Source of the DNA: an uncultured Dehalococcoidia bacterium
Lineage (GTDB): Bacteria; Chloroflexota; Dehalococcoidia; Lucifugimonadales; GCA-2712585
NCBI GenBank assembly: GCA_958295715.1
Contig: OY282371.1
Coordinates: 310,001 to 374,000 of the forward strand
DNA length: 64,000 bases
Direction: 5' to 3'
Numbering within the stretch: position 1 is the stretch's first letter; every line of letters starts with the position of its first letter. The notes beneath the pieces were generated by a model. It had not been told where the DNA came from. It did no database searches and saw only the letters and a program-made list of their open reading frames with translations. Both the position numbers and the translations under genes were made by a program. Below, one piece after another: positions 42,448 to 50,680 of this stretch.

Positions 42448-43626
42448 ATGGAGTATAACCTTGTGTCGGGCGATTCGCATATTGACCTGAGTTGGCTGCC
42501 CGGGGACCTGTTCATCGACAACGCCCCCGCTCACCTCAGAGACGCCGTGCCGCGGGTGGTGGAGACGGAGGAGGGGTCTCGCTGGATGGCGGAGGGCAAC
42601 GAGCTTGGAGTGGCGGGCGGCCTCGGTTTCGCCTTCACCGCGCCCAAGCGGAACTGGCGGGCGCGCATTGATAGGATGTATGAGGTTGGTTACTACGAGG
42701 GCGGGCCTCATCCCTCTACCCCGGAACTCCGCATGAAGGACATGGAGATGGACGGCGTGGACGCCGAGGTGCTCTACGGCATGACCAACGCCGGAATGCG
42801 CATCAAGGACCACGAGACCCTAACGGCCACCTACCGCATCTATAACGAGTGGGCCGTGGACTTCTGCAACACGCGCCCCGGACGCTGGTACGCCCTGGCC
42901 TGCATCCCCATCCACGACCCCATGGTGGCGGCCGCGGAACTGCGGCGAGCCGCCAAGCTTGGACTGCGCGGCGCCGACCTCTACACCTCCTTCACCTGGC
43001 CCATATACCTGCGCGACGGCTACTGGGACCCGCTATGGGAGGCGGCTCAGGACACCGGGACTCCCCTATCCTTTCACATAGGCGGCGGGGGAATCCGGGT
43101 GCCACAGGCCCCCGCCAGCGCCAAGTCGGGCGACCCCTTTACGGCGGCGCAGGCTGAGCAGAACGACCTGGCCTACCGGGGCACCAGCCTTACCCTCAGC
43201 CAACTGGCCGGCGCGGAGTGGCTCCTGAGCATCATAATGAGCGGGGCCTGCGAGAAGTTCCCGGGGTTCCAGTTTGTGCTGGGCGAGTGCGGCGCGGGAT
43301 GGGTTCCCTTCATCACGGAGCGGCTGGACGTCCAGTACACCGACAACCTGATAGACAAGAAGTTCGACCCGCCCCTGAGCCTGAAGCCCAGCGAGTACTG
43401 GTACCGGCAGGGCGCGACCACCTTCCAAGACGACCCCACCGTTGGCTACATGGCCAAGTTCATTGGCGAGGACAACCTCATGTGGGGCTCCGACTACCCC
43501 CATCCCGATGGCGTGTGGCCGGACTCCAACGAGGTGATAGAGCGCACCATGGGCCAGTTGGATGAGGACGTGAGGCGCAAGGTGGTCTGCGATAACGCGG
43601 TCAAGCGGTATCGCATGGGGCAGTAG
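42448..43626 (+). CDS. TIM-barrel amidohydrolase (PF04909)
   Basis: A 392-residue protein. The N terminus Y-N-L-V-S-G-D-S-H-I provides D-x-H metal ligands, T-P-L-S-F-H-I-G-G-G the middle His, and L-M-W-G-S-D-Y-P-H-P the final Asp. The ATG at 42448 is supported by GAGAGAGG. It is more divergent than the two genes that start L-I-S-A-D-S-H. It lies 62 bases before a class III aminotransferase and may share a transcript, which would suit breakdown of a nitrogen-bearing compound. Confidence 0.83.
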   Translation: MEYNLVSGDSHIDLSWLPGDLFIDNAPAHLRDAVPRVVETEEGSRWMAEGNELGVAGGLGFAFTAPKRNWRARIDRMYEVGYYEGGPHPSTPELRMKDMEMDGVDAEVLYGMTNAGMRIKDHETLTATYRIYNEWAVDFCNTRPGRWYALACIPIHDPMVAAAELRRAAKLGLRGADLYTSFTWPIYLRDGYWDPLWEAAQDTGTPLSFHIGGGGIRVPQAPASAKSGDPFTAAQAEQNDLAYRGTSLTLSQLAGAEWLLSIIMSGACEKFPGFQFVLGECGAGWVPFITERLDVQYTDNLIDKKFDPPLSLKPSEYWYRQGATTFQDDPTVGYMAKFIGEDNLMWGSDYPHPDGVWPDSNEVIERTMGQLDEDVRRKVVCDNAVKRYRMGQ

Positions 43627-43688
43627 TCCCCCCGCGCGGCTCCGGAGTAGATAAGGGCCGCCATCATACGGAAGGCGAGGTGGAGGAC

Positions 43689-45032
43689 GTGATAGAGGTT
43701 GATCTCAAGATAAAGACGGATAACACCAGGCGCATGATTGAGGAGGCCAAGGCCTACTCGCCGGCCGGCGTTATCGGAGACGGGCGGTGGTATGAGCCGT
43801 ATCCCCTCTTCATCAAGAAGACCCTGGGGTCCCGCATATGGGACGTGGACGATAACGAGTTCATAGACTACCACGCGTCCTTCGGCCCCGCGGTCCTGGG
43901 GTACAACGACCCCACGGTTAGGGCGGCGGTGGTGGACACCCTGGAGAACGAAGGGGTGCTGTCGGCGACCCCCCATCCCAAGGAGTTGGAACTGACCCGG
44001 CTCTTTTCCCAAATCATCCCCTGCGGCGAGAAGACCATCCTATGTGGCGGCGGCGGGTCGGACCCGATGTATAACGCCATGCGGGTGGCCAGGGCCTACA
44101 CCAACAGGACCAAGCTGCTGAAGTTTGAGGGGGGATATCACGGCTGGCACGACTACCTTACGGTGAGCGTCAGGCCGAGTTTGGAGGACGCAGGCCCCGC
44201 CGACGCGCCCAACTCCGTTTCCGCGTCGCCGGGCATACTCCAAGACACCGTGAAGCAGGTGGTGGTCGCCCCCTTCAACGACGAGGAGGCCGTGGAGCGT
44301 ATCGTGGAGCGGGAGAAGGACAACCTGGCCGCCATTGTGGTGGAGCCGGGCTACAGCGGGGGATGCCCCGTTATGAAGCTGAGTTTCCTCCAGCTTCTCC
44401 GGGACCTCTGCGACCGCCACGGCATTGTGCTTGTCTTCGACGAGGTGGTCACGGGTTTCCGCACCCACCTGGGGGGCGCTCAGGCGCTGCTGGGCGTGAC
44501 TCCGGACCTGGGCGTGTTCGGCAAGGCCATGGCCAACGGATTCCCTATAAGCGCCCTCACGGGCAAAAGGGAAATCATGTCGCTGTTCCAACCGGAGGGG
44601 CCGGTGTTCTTCCAGGGCACTTATAACGGCCAGGTGTTGGGGGTGGTGGCCGCGCTGAAGACCATAGAACTGCTTAGCGACGGCGAGGCCCACAAGAAGT
44701 TGTGGCGCTTGGGAGACAAGATAACCGACGAGCTTAACGCCGTCGCCGACGAGTTGGAGATAGACGCGCGCTGCTACAATTTCGGGTCCATTTGGGGCAT
44801 GTACTTCACGCGGCGGCCCCTGGAAAACTACCGGGACATCGCCAACATGGTCCTTCTGAACAGGGACAACCCCAAGGGGTACGCCATGAAGAACCATTTG
44901 ATGAACAACGGCGTGTTCGTGACCCGCAGCCCAAGGGGGTTTGTGTCGACGTCCCACACCGACCAGGAGGTCGACAGGACCATCGACATCATCGCCGACT
45001 TCTGCCGGACGCATCAGGAAGACCTGCGCTAA
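43689..45032 (+). CDS. Class III aminotransferase (glutamate-1-semialdehyde aminomutase-like)
   Basis: A protein of about 447 residues. Fold-type I features in order: G-G-G-G-S-D-P-M near 115, G-G-Y-H-G-W-H-D near 147, V-F-D-E-V-V-T-G-F-R near 246, and the PLP lysine in V-F-G-K-A-M-A-N-G-F-P. The closest look is to HemL-like and omega-aminotransferases, which move amino groups on or next to the terminal carbon. HemL itself is unlikely because no tetrapyrrole gene is near. GTG at 43689 follows GAGGTGGAG; the GTG at 43680 is an alternative. Confidence 0.87.
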   Translation: MIEVDLKIKTDNTRRMIEEAKAYSPAGVIGDGRWYEPYPLFIKKTLGSRIWDVDDNEFIDYHASFGPAVLGYNDPTVRAAVVDTLENEGVLSATPHPKELELTRLFSQIIPCGEKTILCGGGGSDPMYNAMRVARAYTNRTKLLKFEGGYHGWHDYLTVSVRPSLEDAGPADAPNSVSASPGILQDTVKQVVVAPFNDEEAVERIVEREKDNLAAIVVEPGYSGGCPVMKLSFLQLLRDLCDRHGIVLVFDEVVTGFRTHLGGAQALLGVTPDLGVFGKAMANGFPISALTGKREIMSLFQPEGPVFFQGTYNGQVLGVVAALKTIELLSDGEAHKKLWRLGDKITDELNAVADELEIDARCYNFGSIWGMYFTRRPLENYRDIANMVLLNRDNPKGYAMKNHLMNNGVFVTRSPRGFVSTSHTDQEVDRTIDIIADFCRTHQEDLR

Positions 45033-45050
45033 GAAGCGGCGCCTAGACCT

Positions 45051-45245
45051 CTATACGGGGCGTCTCTCCGGCCGGTGGGGCTGAATGTAGTCGGGTTCAA
45101 CGTCTCGCAGCGACTCCGCCGGCACGTCGCCAAGCTGCTTGTCGATAAGGTTGTAGAGGCGGGTGGTGGCCGCTATCTGTTCCGCGGTGGCCGTGATGCC
45201 GGCGTCTTTCAGCAGGCGCTTAACGGCGCTCTGGGGCAGTGACAT
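45051..45245 (-). CDS. Small GatC/AtzG-like partner of the amidase
   Basis: A 64-residue protein downstream of the amidase gene, with a GGGAGGAC ribosome site. The end of the protein, V-P-A-E-S-L-R-D-V-E-P-D-Y-I-Q-P, resembles the C-terminal tail of GatC and of AtzG, small subunits that wrap around amidase-signature enzymes. The rest is helical. Together with position this suggests a stabilising or gating subunit. Sequence likeness is short, so the call is tentative. A plain uncharacterised small protein is the alternative. Confidence 0.6.
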   Translation of the reverse strand: MSLPQSAVKRLLKDAGITATAEQIAATTRLYNLIDKQLGDVPAESLRDVEPDYIQPHRPERRPV

Positions 45246-45268
45246 ATGTCCTCCCGGCGTTCAAGAGT

Positions 45269-46672
45269 TTAGAGGGTGGGACGCATCTCGCGCCACGGGG
45301 CCGCCTGCTCGTAGGCGTGGGCCGCCCTCAACACGGTGGCGTCCTCAAAGAGCCTGCCTGCAATCTGCAAGCCCACGGGAAGCCCCTCCGGGGTGAAGCC
45401 GCAGGGCACGCTTATGGCGGGCATCCCGGTGAGGTTGTAAGGACGCGTGAAGCTGAACTCGCCGGCCATCTTCAGCGCGCTCAAGACGTTATCGCCTGCC
45501 GCCGTTCCGGGCAGCAACCCCGGCGGCGTCGCTGAAACGGGGCTGACCAAGACGTCCACCTGCCGGAGGACGCCGCTGATTTCCCGGTCTATGACGCGCC
45601 GCATCTGCTGGGCCTTGTGGTACTGGGCGGATGTGATGACGTAGCCCACCAGCACCTTTTGCCTGGCTCCCGTGGTGTAGTCCTCCAGTTGGGAGAGCCA
45701 CGGCGCGTGGGCCTGGGCCTCCTCGCTCCAGGTGATGACGTTTCCCGCGGCGGTGGTGAACTCCCTTGTCATGGGCAGAGACACCTCCTGAACCGACGCG
45801 CCCAGTTGTTCCAGAAGGGCGATGGCCTGCCGCGTCAGGTCGGCCACGCTATCATCCAGGCCCTCGTTTAGCTGCCGCGGGATTCCAACACGCATACCCG
45901 CGATGCCGCCGTCAAGGGCCTTCCGGTAGTCCGGCAGCGAGAGCCGCGCGGAGGAGGGGTCCTTGGCGTCGTAGCCGGCCACCGCCTGGAGCATCAGGGC
46001 GCAGTCCTCCACCGTCCGGGTGAGGGGGCCGGCGTGGTCGAGGGACCAGCTTAAGGGAAACACGCCGTGTCTGCTGACCAGGCCGTAGCTGGGCTTCAGG
46101 CCGACGACTCCGCAGTTGGAGGCGGGGCCTCGGACGGAGCCGCCGGTGCAGGAACCCATGGAGCCGAAGACCAGGCCGGCGGCCACCGACGCCCCGGAGC
46201 CGCTGGAGGAGCCTCCCGGGAAGTGGGTGAGTTTCCAGGGGTTGCGCACTTCGCCGTATATGGAATGATGGTTGCCGCAGGCGAACTCCAGGCAGTGGTT
46301 CTTTCCCACCAGAACGCCGCCGGAGCGGTTCAGCCTCTGCACGGCGGAACTGTCGTAGTCAGGAACCGAATCGGCCAGGACCTTGGAGCCGCAGGTGGTG
46401 CGGATGCCCTTGGTGGCGTAGATGTCCTTTACGGCGTAGGGGATGCCGTGAAAAGGCCCCCGGTAGCCGCCCGCCGATATCTCACTCTCGGCCTTTTTGG
46501 CCGCGTTGAGGGCCAGGTCGTGGCAGACGGTGAGAAAGGAGTTGAGCTTTGGGTCCAGGGCGTCAATGCGGTCCAGGCAGGCCTGGGCCAACTCCACGGG
46601 CGATATCTTCCGCGCCTCAATGGAGCCGGCGGCTTGGGCAAGGGTTAGGCTTGTCAGGTCTGATGCGGGCAT
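45269..46672 (-). CDS. Amidase signature family enzyme
   Basis: A 467-residue protein with the Ser-cisSer-Lys site: Lys in G-I-P-Y-A-V-K-D, the cis-Ser in G-G-S-S-S-G-S-G-A, and the nucleophile Ser in T-G-G-S-V-R-G-P-A. The family hydrolyses amides to acid and ammonia. Without GatB nearby it is not a tRNA amidotransferase. It may act on urea-like or carbamoyl compounds as AtzE does, in keeping with the small partner 23 bases downstream. The substrate is not known. Confidence 0.9.
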   Translation of the reverse strand: MPASDLTSLTLAQAAGSIEARKISPVELAQACLDRIDALDPKLNSFLTVCHDLALNAAKKAESEISAGGYRGPFHGIPYAVKDIYATKGIRTTCGSKVLADSVPDYDSSAVQRLNRSGGVLVGKNHCLEFACGNHHSIYGEVRNPWKLTHFPGGSSSGSGASVAAGLVFGSMGSCTGGSVRGPASNCGVVGLKPSYGLVSRHGVFPLSWSLDHAGPLTRTVEDCALMLQAVAGYDAKDPSSARLSLPDYRKALDGGIAGMRVGIPRQLNEGLDDSVADLTRQAIALLEQLGASVQEVSLPMTREFTTAAGNVITWSEEAQAHAPWLSQLEDYTTGARQKVLVGYVITSAQYHKAQQMRRVIDREISGVLRQVDVLVSPVSATPPGLLPGTAAGDNVLSALKMAGEFSFTRPYNLTGMPAISVPCGFTPEGLPVGLQIAGRLFEDATVLRAAHAYEQAAPWREMRPTL

Positions 46673-46706
46673 GGCTTCTCATCTCCCCGTAGGCTGTTGG
46701 CGTTTC

Positions 46707-47534
46707 CTACAGCTTTATCATCTTGACTACGCTTCGAGCGTTGCCGGACATGTACAGGTTGCCCTGGTTGTCCCCCCAAATGCCATGGCCGGCGTAGTTT
46801 GACATGCCGCGGTCCAGCAGGTTGCCATCGGTGTCGTAGACGCTGTATCTGGGCGTCTGGTCGGTGACGTAGATGCGGTTCCGGGCGTCCATGTAGATGT
46901 CCATGGGGTGGTAGAGGTCTAGCCACTGGGTGATGAAGTCGCCTTCCGGGGAGAATATCTGGACGCGGTTGTTCTCCCGGTCGGCCACGTAGACGCGTTC
47001 GTTGCCGTCAACCCAAATGCCGTGAGGAGTGGTGAACTGGCCGGGCTTGTCGCCGCGGGACCCCCATGAGGCGAGGTGTTTGCCTTCACCAGAGAACCTG
47101 TGGACGATGGAGTTGCCGTATCCGTCGGCCACGTAGATGTCGCCGGAGGGCGACAGGGCGGCGTCGGCGGGGGAGTTGAAGGGGGCTTGAAGGGATGGCC
47201 TCTCCCGGTTCCCCATTCTGAGGAGGACCTTGCCTTCGGTGGAAAGCTTCAGGACCTCGTGGGCGTTGCGGTCGCAGAGGAGCACTTCGTCGTTGGGGCC
47301 GATGTAGATGCCGTGGGCGTCGAGAATGACGCCGGTTCCCCAGGAGTTGAGGTAGTTGCCGTGGGTGTCGAAGACGAGTATAGGCGGGTCGATGGACTGG
47401 TAGACGTAGACCCGGTCCTGGGAGTCGGTGGCCACGTCTCGCACGTCTCCGTAGGCCAAGCCGTCGGGCAGCTTGCCGAAGGGATAAATGACGTGGTATT
47501 GGGTGTCTCCCGTGCCTGATATCATCCTGTTCAT
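46707..47534 (-). CDS. NHL-repeat protein (peptidyl-amidating lyase-like propeller)
   Basis: A 275-residue protein with repeated D-x-x-x-N/R-V-Y-V-A-D-R-E-N-N-R-V-Q-I-F-like blades, at least five of them. The pattern P-H-G-I-W-V-D and N-N-R-V-Q-I-F resembles the lyase half of peptidylglycine alpha-amidating enzymes. The ATG at 47534 is chosen because CGGAGG lies just upstream. No signal peptide is seen. It precedes the amidase on the same strand by 34 bases and may be cotranscribed. Enzyme function is unproven. Confidence 0.8.
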   Translation of the reverse strand: MNRMISGTGDTQYHVIYPFGKLPDGLAYGDVRDVATDSQDRVYVYQSIDPPILVFDTHGNYLNSWGTGVILDAHGIYIGPNDEVLLCDRNAHEVLKLSTEGKVLLRMGNRERPSLQAPFNSPADAALSPSGDIYVADGYGNSIVHRFSGEGKHLASWGSRGDKPGQFTTPHGIWVDGNERVYVADRENNRVQIFSPEGDFITQWLDLYHPMDIYMDARNRIYVTDQTPRYSVYDTDGNLLDRGMSNYAGHGIWGDNQGNLYMSGNARSVVKMIKL

Positions 47535-48306
47535 GGTGGCGCCTCCGCGTTGGTCTGATATTCCGTGGGGATGAGGCATTATAACCCGATGGGGTTTCCG
47601 ATTGCCAGTGTGTGTTTACATAATCGGCGCGTCGCACGCCGCCCTGTATTCCCGCGTCCCCCATTCGGCATTCCCGTTCCCCTGACTCGTCATTCTCGCG
47701 TAGGCGGGAAGGGCGCGTGCGCCCACTTAGTTTTGAAGAGTGTTGGTTCGGCGGCGGGGCAAGAAGGATGGATTCCCGCCACCCCCCCATTCGTCATTCC
47801 CGCGCAGGCGGGAAGGGCGCGTGCGCCCACTTAGTTTTGAAGAGTGTTGGTACGGCGGCGGGGGGGCAAGAAGGATGGATTCCTGCCTCCCCTTTCCGTC
47901 ATTCCCGCGTAGGCGGGAATCCATCTTTCCCGATTCGCTTCTAACGCCATCGTCCTCCTTTGACAGACCTCCGGGTTGGGGTGGTAGGCCAGGCCGGGGG
48001 CGTGAGAGCGATACATTGGCCGTTTTGCTATGGGGCCTTCCTGGATTCCCGCCTACGCGGGAATGACGGGAGGAGAGGGGCGGGAAGGGCGCGTACGCCC
48101 ACTTAAGTTTTGAAGAGCGTTGGTTCTGCGGCGCGAGGTTTCTGCCTACGCGGGAATGACGGATAAGAGGGCGGGAATGACGGGGAGGGGGCGACGGGAG
48201 TGACGGATAAGAGGGTGGGAATTACTGTGAGAGGCTATGGGAATGACATCAATTGGGGGTATGACGGCAGTGGCGCGGGAATGATGAGGCAAGAGGCGCG
48301 AAAAAG
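47535..48306. repeat. Intergenic block with composite repeats and dRS3-like palindromes
   Basis: This 770-base gap holds dRS3-like palindromes at 47692-47710, 47796-47814, 47901-47920 and 48045-48064. The two first are followed by the motif GGGCGCGTGCGCCCACTTAG and by TTTTGAAGAGTGTTGG; a third copy of that second motif lies at about 48085-48131. The stretch 47787-48010 matches 4899-5103 over nearly its full length. No gene is supported. Confidence 0.85.
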
Positions 48307-50340
48307 CTAGGGAGGGGGTGGGTATAGGAGGGCGCCGGGGTGGAAGGCGGACCAGGCAAACCAGAAGTGGTCGCCGTGGATGATTGGCGTGAGTTGGCTG
48401 CCGGCTAGGGGGCCTTCGACGGCCCGGCCCAGGACGCTCCACCGGCTCCTGGTCTCCAGGTCGGCGGTTCGGCCGCCTTGGTGGGTGAAGGTGAGCGTTC
48501 GCCCGTTCAGATGTCGATGGAACGCGCCGGTGGACCCCACGGGTCTATAGCCGCCGCCGTTCCTGTCGAGGAAGGGGGATAGGGTGTCCGGCTCATAGAA
48601 GATGACTATGTCCTGCCCGTTGAGCGTGTGGTTGACGACCCGTTCGGATGACAGGACGGAGTAGGGCACGGCCAGGTGGACGCCGCCCACGGTCAAGGCC
48701 GCCACCCGTTCCAGGGGTTGGGGGCGGTCGCCGGGGGCCGGCGGCGACCGGCCAAGGCCGTCGTAACCCCTATACGGGTTCTGTCCATAGGGGCGAGAAC
48801 CGGCGGGGCGGGATAGGACGGTCCCGTTGGGGTGGGCGGCCTTGAACTCCTTCCAAGAGACGATGGCGGCGGGCAGAAAGCTTAGGCGTTGGCCGGTGAG
48901 GACTCCCACGATGGCCTCGCCGGTTATCTGCTGCCACCAGGACTCGGTCTGCCGGTCCCACATGATGAGGTCGAAGTTGCGGAGATATCCGGAGACGCCG
49001 AAGTCGTAAACGACGCCTTCCAACCGTCTATCGAAGGCGATGGCCGAGTTGCAGAGGGGGCAGTAGGTGACGGCGACGGGGAGGCCGCCCACCCGGTCGT
49101 TGACTATTTCGTGCCATACGAGGATTTGGAGGGGGTAGGCCCTAGCGTCGCCTTCCAAGTCTAGGACCATGACCGGCTCCGGGTCGTCGAGCCACCGGTC
49201 GGCGTCGGCGGTGGAGGTGAATTGGGGGTTGTCGAGGGGCGGGATGCCGTCCCTGGGAATCCCGCCCGGCAGGATTTCGGCGTAGGGCGCGGAGTGAAGG
49301 CTGAAGTCGGTGTGCCAAACGTTCAGGTCGTCTCCCGGGTCTATTCCCGCGGCGGCCATGGCCCGTGGGTAGCCGGGATCCGGCTCAACCACCGGCTCCG
49401 GGTGGGTTGGAGGCAGGGGTTTGAGGGGGGTTGGCAGGGTGACTTTGGCTACGGAGTCGTCATCCCTGTTGGCCACCCACAGGCTGGCGCCGTCGTAGGC
49501 GATGCCTTGAGGGGTGGCGCCAGCAGTGAAGCGGGCCAGGGGTTGTCCATCCAAAGAAAGTCCGGTGAGGGTGTGACCGTCGCGGCTGAAGTCGGTTAGG
49601 TTGTTGGCCACCCAGACGGCGTTGTTGGCGTAGAGGATTGCGTTGGGGCTTACGCCAACCCGGTAGACGGCCAGGGGGCGGCCTTGGCGGTTAAGCTTGG
49701 TGACGGTGGAGCCGGGTATTTGGGAGACGCCGGAGTTGACAACCCATAGGTCTTGGCCGTCGTAGGCGAGGGCCTTGGGCTGCTCTACGGGAACGGTGAG
49801 GATGACGTCCCCTTGGTCGTTGAGCTTCATTACGGAGTCGCCGCCAAGGTTGGCCACCCACAGGTTTTGGCCGTCGTGGAGGAGGTCTTGGGGCTGGTTG
49901 CCGACGGGGTAGGTCCCGATGACGCTGCCATCGAGATTCAGCTTGGTGACGGCGTCGCTCAGGGTGTCGGCCGCCCAGATGAAGCGGCCGTCGTGGGTGA
50001 TGGAGCTGAGGAGTCTGCCCACTTCAAAGGAGCCGGTGGTCTCCCCGTTGGTGGATAGCTTGGTGACACGGCCATCGGCGTTGGCGACCCATAGGTGGGA
50101 GCCGTCGAAGGCCAGGTCTTGGGGCAGGAGGCCGACGGGGAAGGAGCCGGCCAGCCGCCCGTCGAGGTCGAGTTTGGAGACGGAGTCGGACCCCATGGCG
50201 GCTACCCAGATGAACCGGCCGTCAAAGATGAGGCCGCGTGGTATCTCCCCAACGCTGAAGGTCTGGACTGACGGGGTTGGCGTTTGTGGGGCGGGGGTCG
50301 CGGGGTTGCAGGCGGCGAGGAGAAGGACGCCGGCGGCCAT
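48307..50340 (-). CDS. Lipoprotein with an N-terminal beta-propeller and a DUF3179 domain
   Basis: A 677-residue protein. The start is hydrophobic and meets a lipobox (L-L-L-A-A-C-N). Residues about 25-310 form seven or so YVTN-like propeller blades (repeat pattern L-W-V-A-N-x-x-x-x-S-V-x-K-L). Residues about 365-670 are DUF3179 (A-Y-P-L-Q-I-L-V-W-H-E-I-V-N-D and T-Y-C-P-L-C-N-S-A-I-A-F). DUF3179 has no known activity; the conserved cysteine pair suggests metal or thiol chemistry. The protein would sit outside on the membrane. Fusion to a propeller is uncommon. The gene stands alone. Confidence 0.85.
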   Translation of the reverse strand: MAAGVLLLAACNPATPAPQTPTPSVQTFSVGEIPRGLIFDGRFIWVAAMGSDSVSKLDLDGRLAGSFPVGLLPQDLAFDGSHLWVANADGRVTKLSTNGETTGSFEVGRLLSSITHDGRFIWAADTLSDAVTKLNLDGSVIGTYPVGNQPQDLLHDGQNLWVANLGGDSVMKLNDQGDVILTVPVEQPKALAYDGQDLWVVNSGVSQIPGSTVTKLNRQGRPLAVYRVGVSPNAILYANNAVWVANNLTDFSRDGHTLTGLSLDGQPLARFTAGATPQGIAYDGASLWVANRDDDSVAKVTLPTPLKPLPPTHPEPVVEPDPGYPRAMAAAGIDPGDDLNVWHTDFSLHSAPYAEILPGGIPRDGIPPLDNPQFTSTADADRWLDDPEPVMVLDLEGDARAYPLQILVWHEIVNDRVGGLPVAVTYCPLCNSAIAFDRRLEGVVYDFGVSGYLRNFDLIMWDRQTESWWQQITGEAIVGVLTGQRLSFLPAAIVSWKEFKAAHPNGTVLSRPAGSRPYGQNPYRGYDGLGRSPPAPGDRPQPLERVAALTVGGVHLAVPYSVLSSERVVNHTLNGQDIVIFYEPDTLSPFLDRNGGGYRPVGSTGAFHRHLNGRTLTFTHQGGRTADLETRSRWSVLGRAVEGPLAGSQLTPIIHGDHFWFAWSAFHPGALLYPPPP

Positions 50341-50680
50341 GAGGAGCGCGATGGCCCCTTGGAGTTTGGGGCCGCCTACGGTTAGGGCCGCGTTGGAGGC
50401 GCTGGGTTGTGGGTTGGCGTGGGACAGGGTCGTTTCCTGCTTTGAGGTGTCAGGGAGTATAGGGGAGGTGAGCAGGCGAGGGCTAGGGGTGAATAGCCGG
50501 CGGCGCTCGTTGTCGGCAACCCAGGTGTTAAGAAAGGGATGGATTCCCGCCTGCGCGGGAATGACGGAAGGGAGGAGGTGAGGTGAGCGGGTGAGGGCTA
50601 GGGGTGAATAGCCGGCGACGTGAAGAGGCCATCCCCGGTTAAGGGGATGGCCTCTTCTTTAGGTTCCTTCAGTGTGGCGG
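50341..50680. repeat. Gap with a dRS3-like palindrome framed by direct repeats
   Basis: The 340-base gap holds a dRS3-like palindrome (50543-50562) between two direct copies, about 40 bases long, of one sequence (50462-50502 and 50576-50617, containing GAGGGCTAGGGGTGAATAGC). It ends with a hairpin for the SBP gene. No gene is seen. Confidence 0.75.
50623..50656. terminator. Hairpin at the 3' end of the fourth SBP gene
   Basis: AAGAGGCCATCCCC pairs perfectly with GGGGATGGCCTCTT around a GGTTAA loop, 24 bases after the SBP stop codon. On the minus strand no T-run follows, so termination may be partial or the hairpin may serve as 3' protection. Confidence 0.65.

Noticed and set aside
43689-45032. 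hemL (glutamate-1-semialdehyde aminomutase) as a firm name
   Set aside because: Likeness is at class III level only and no tetrapyrrole gene is near; the context favours a catabolic aminotransferase.
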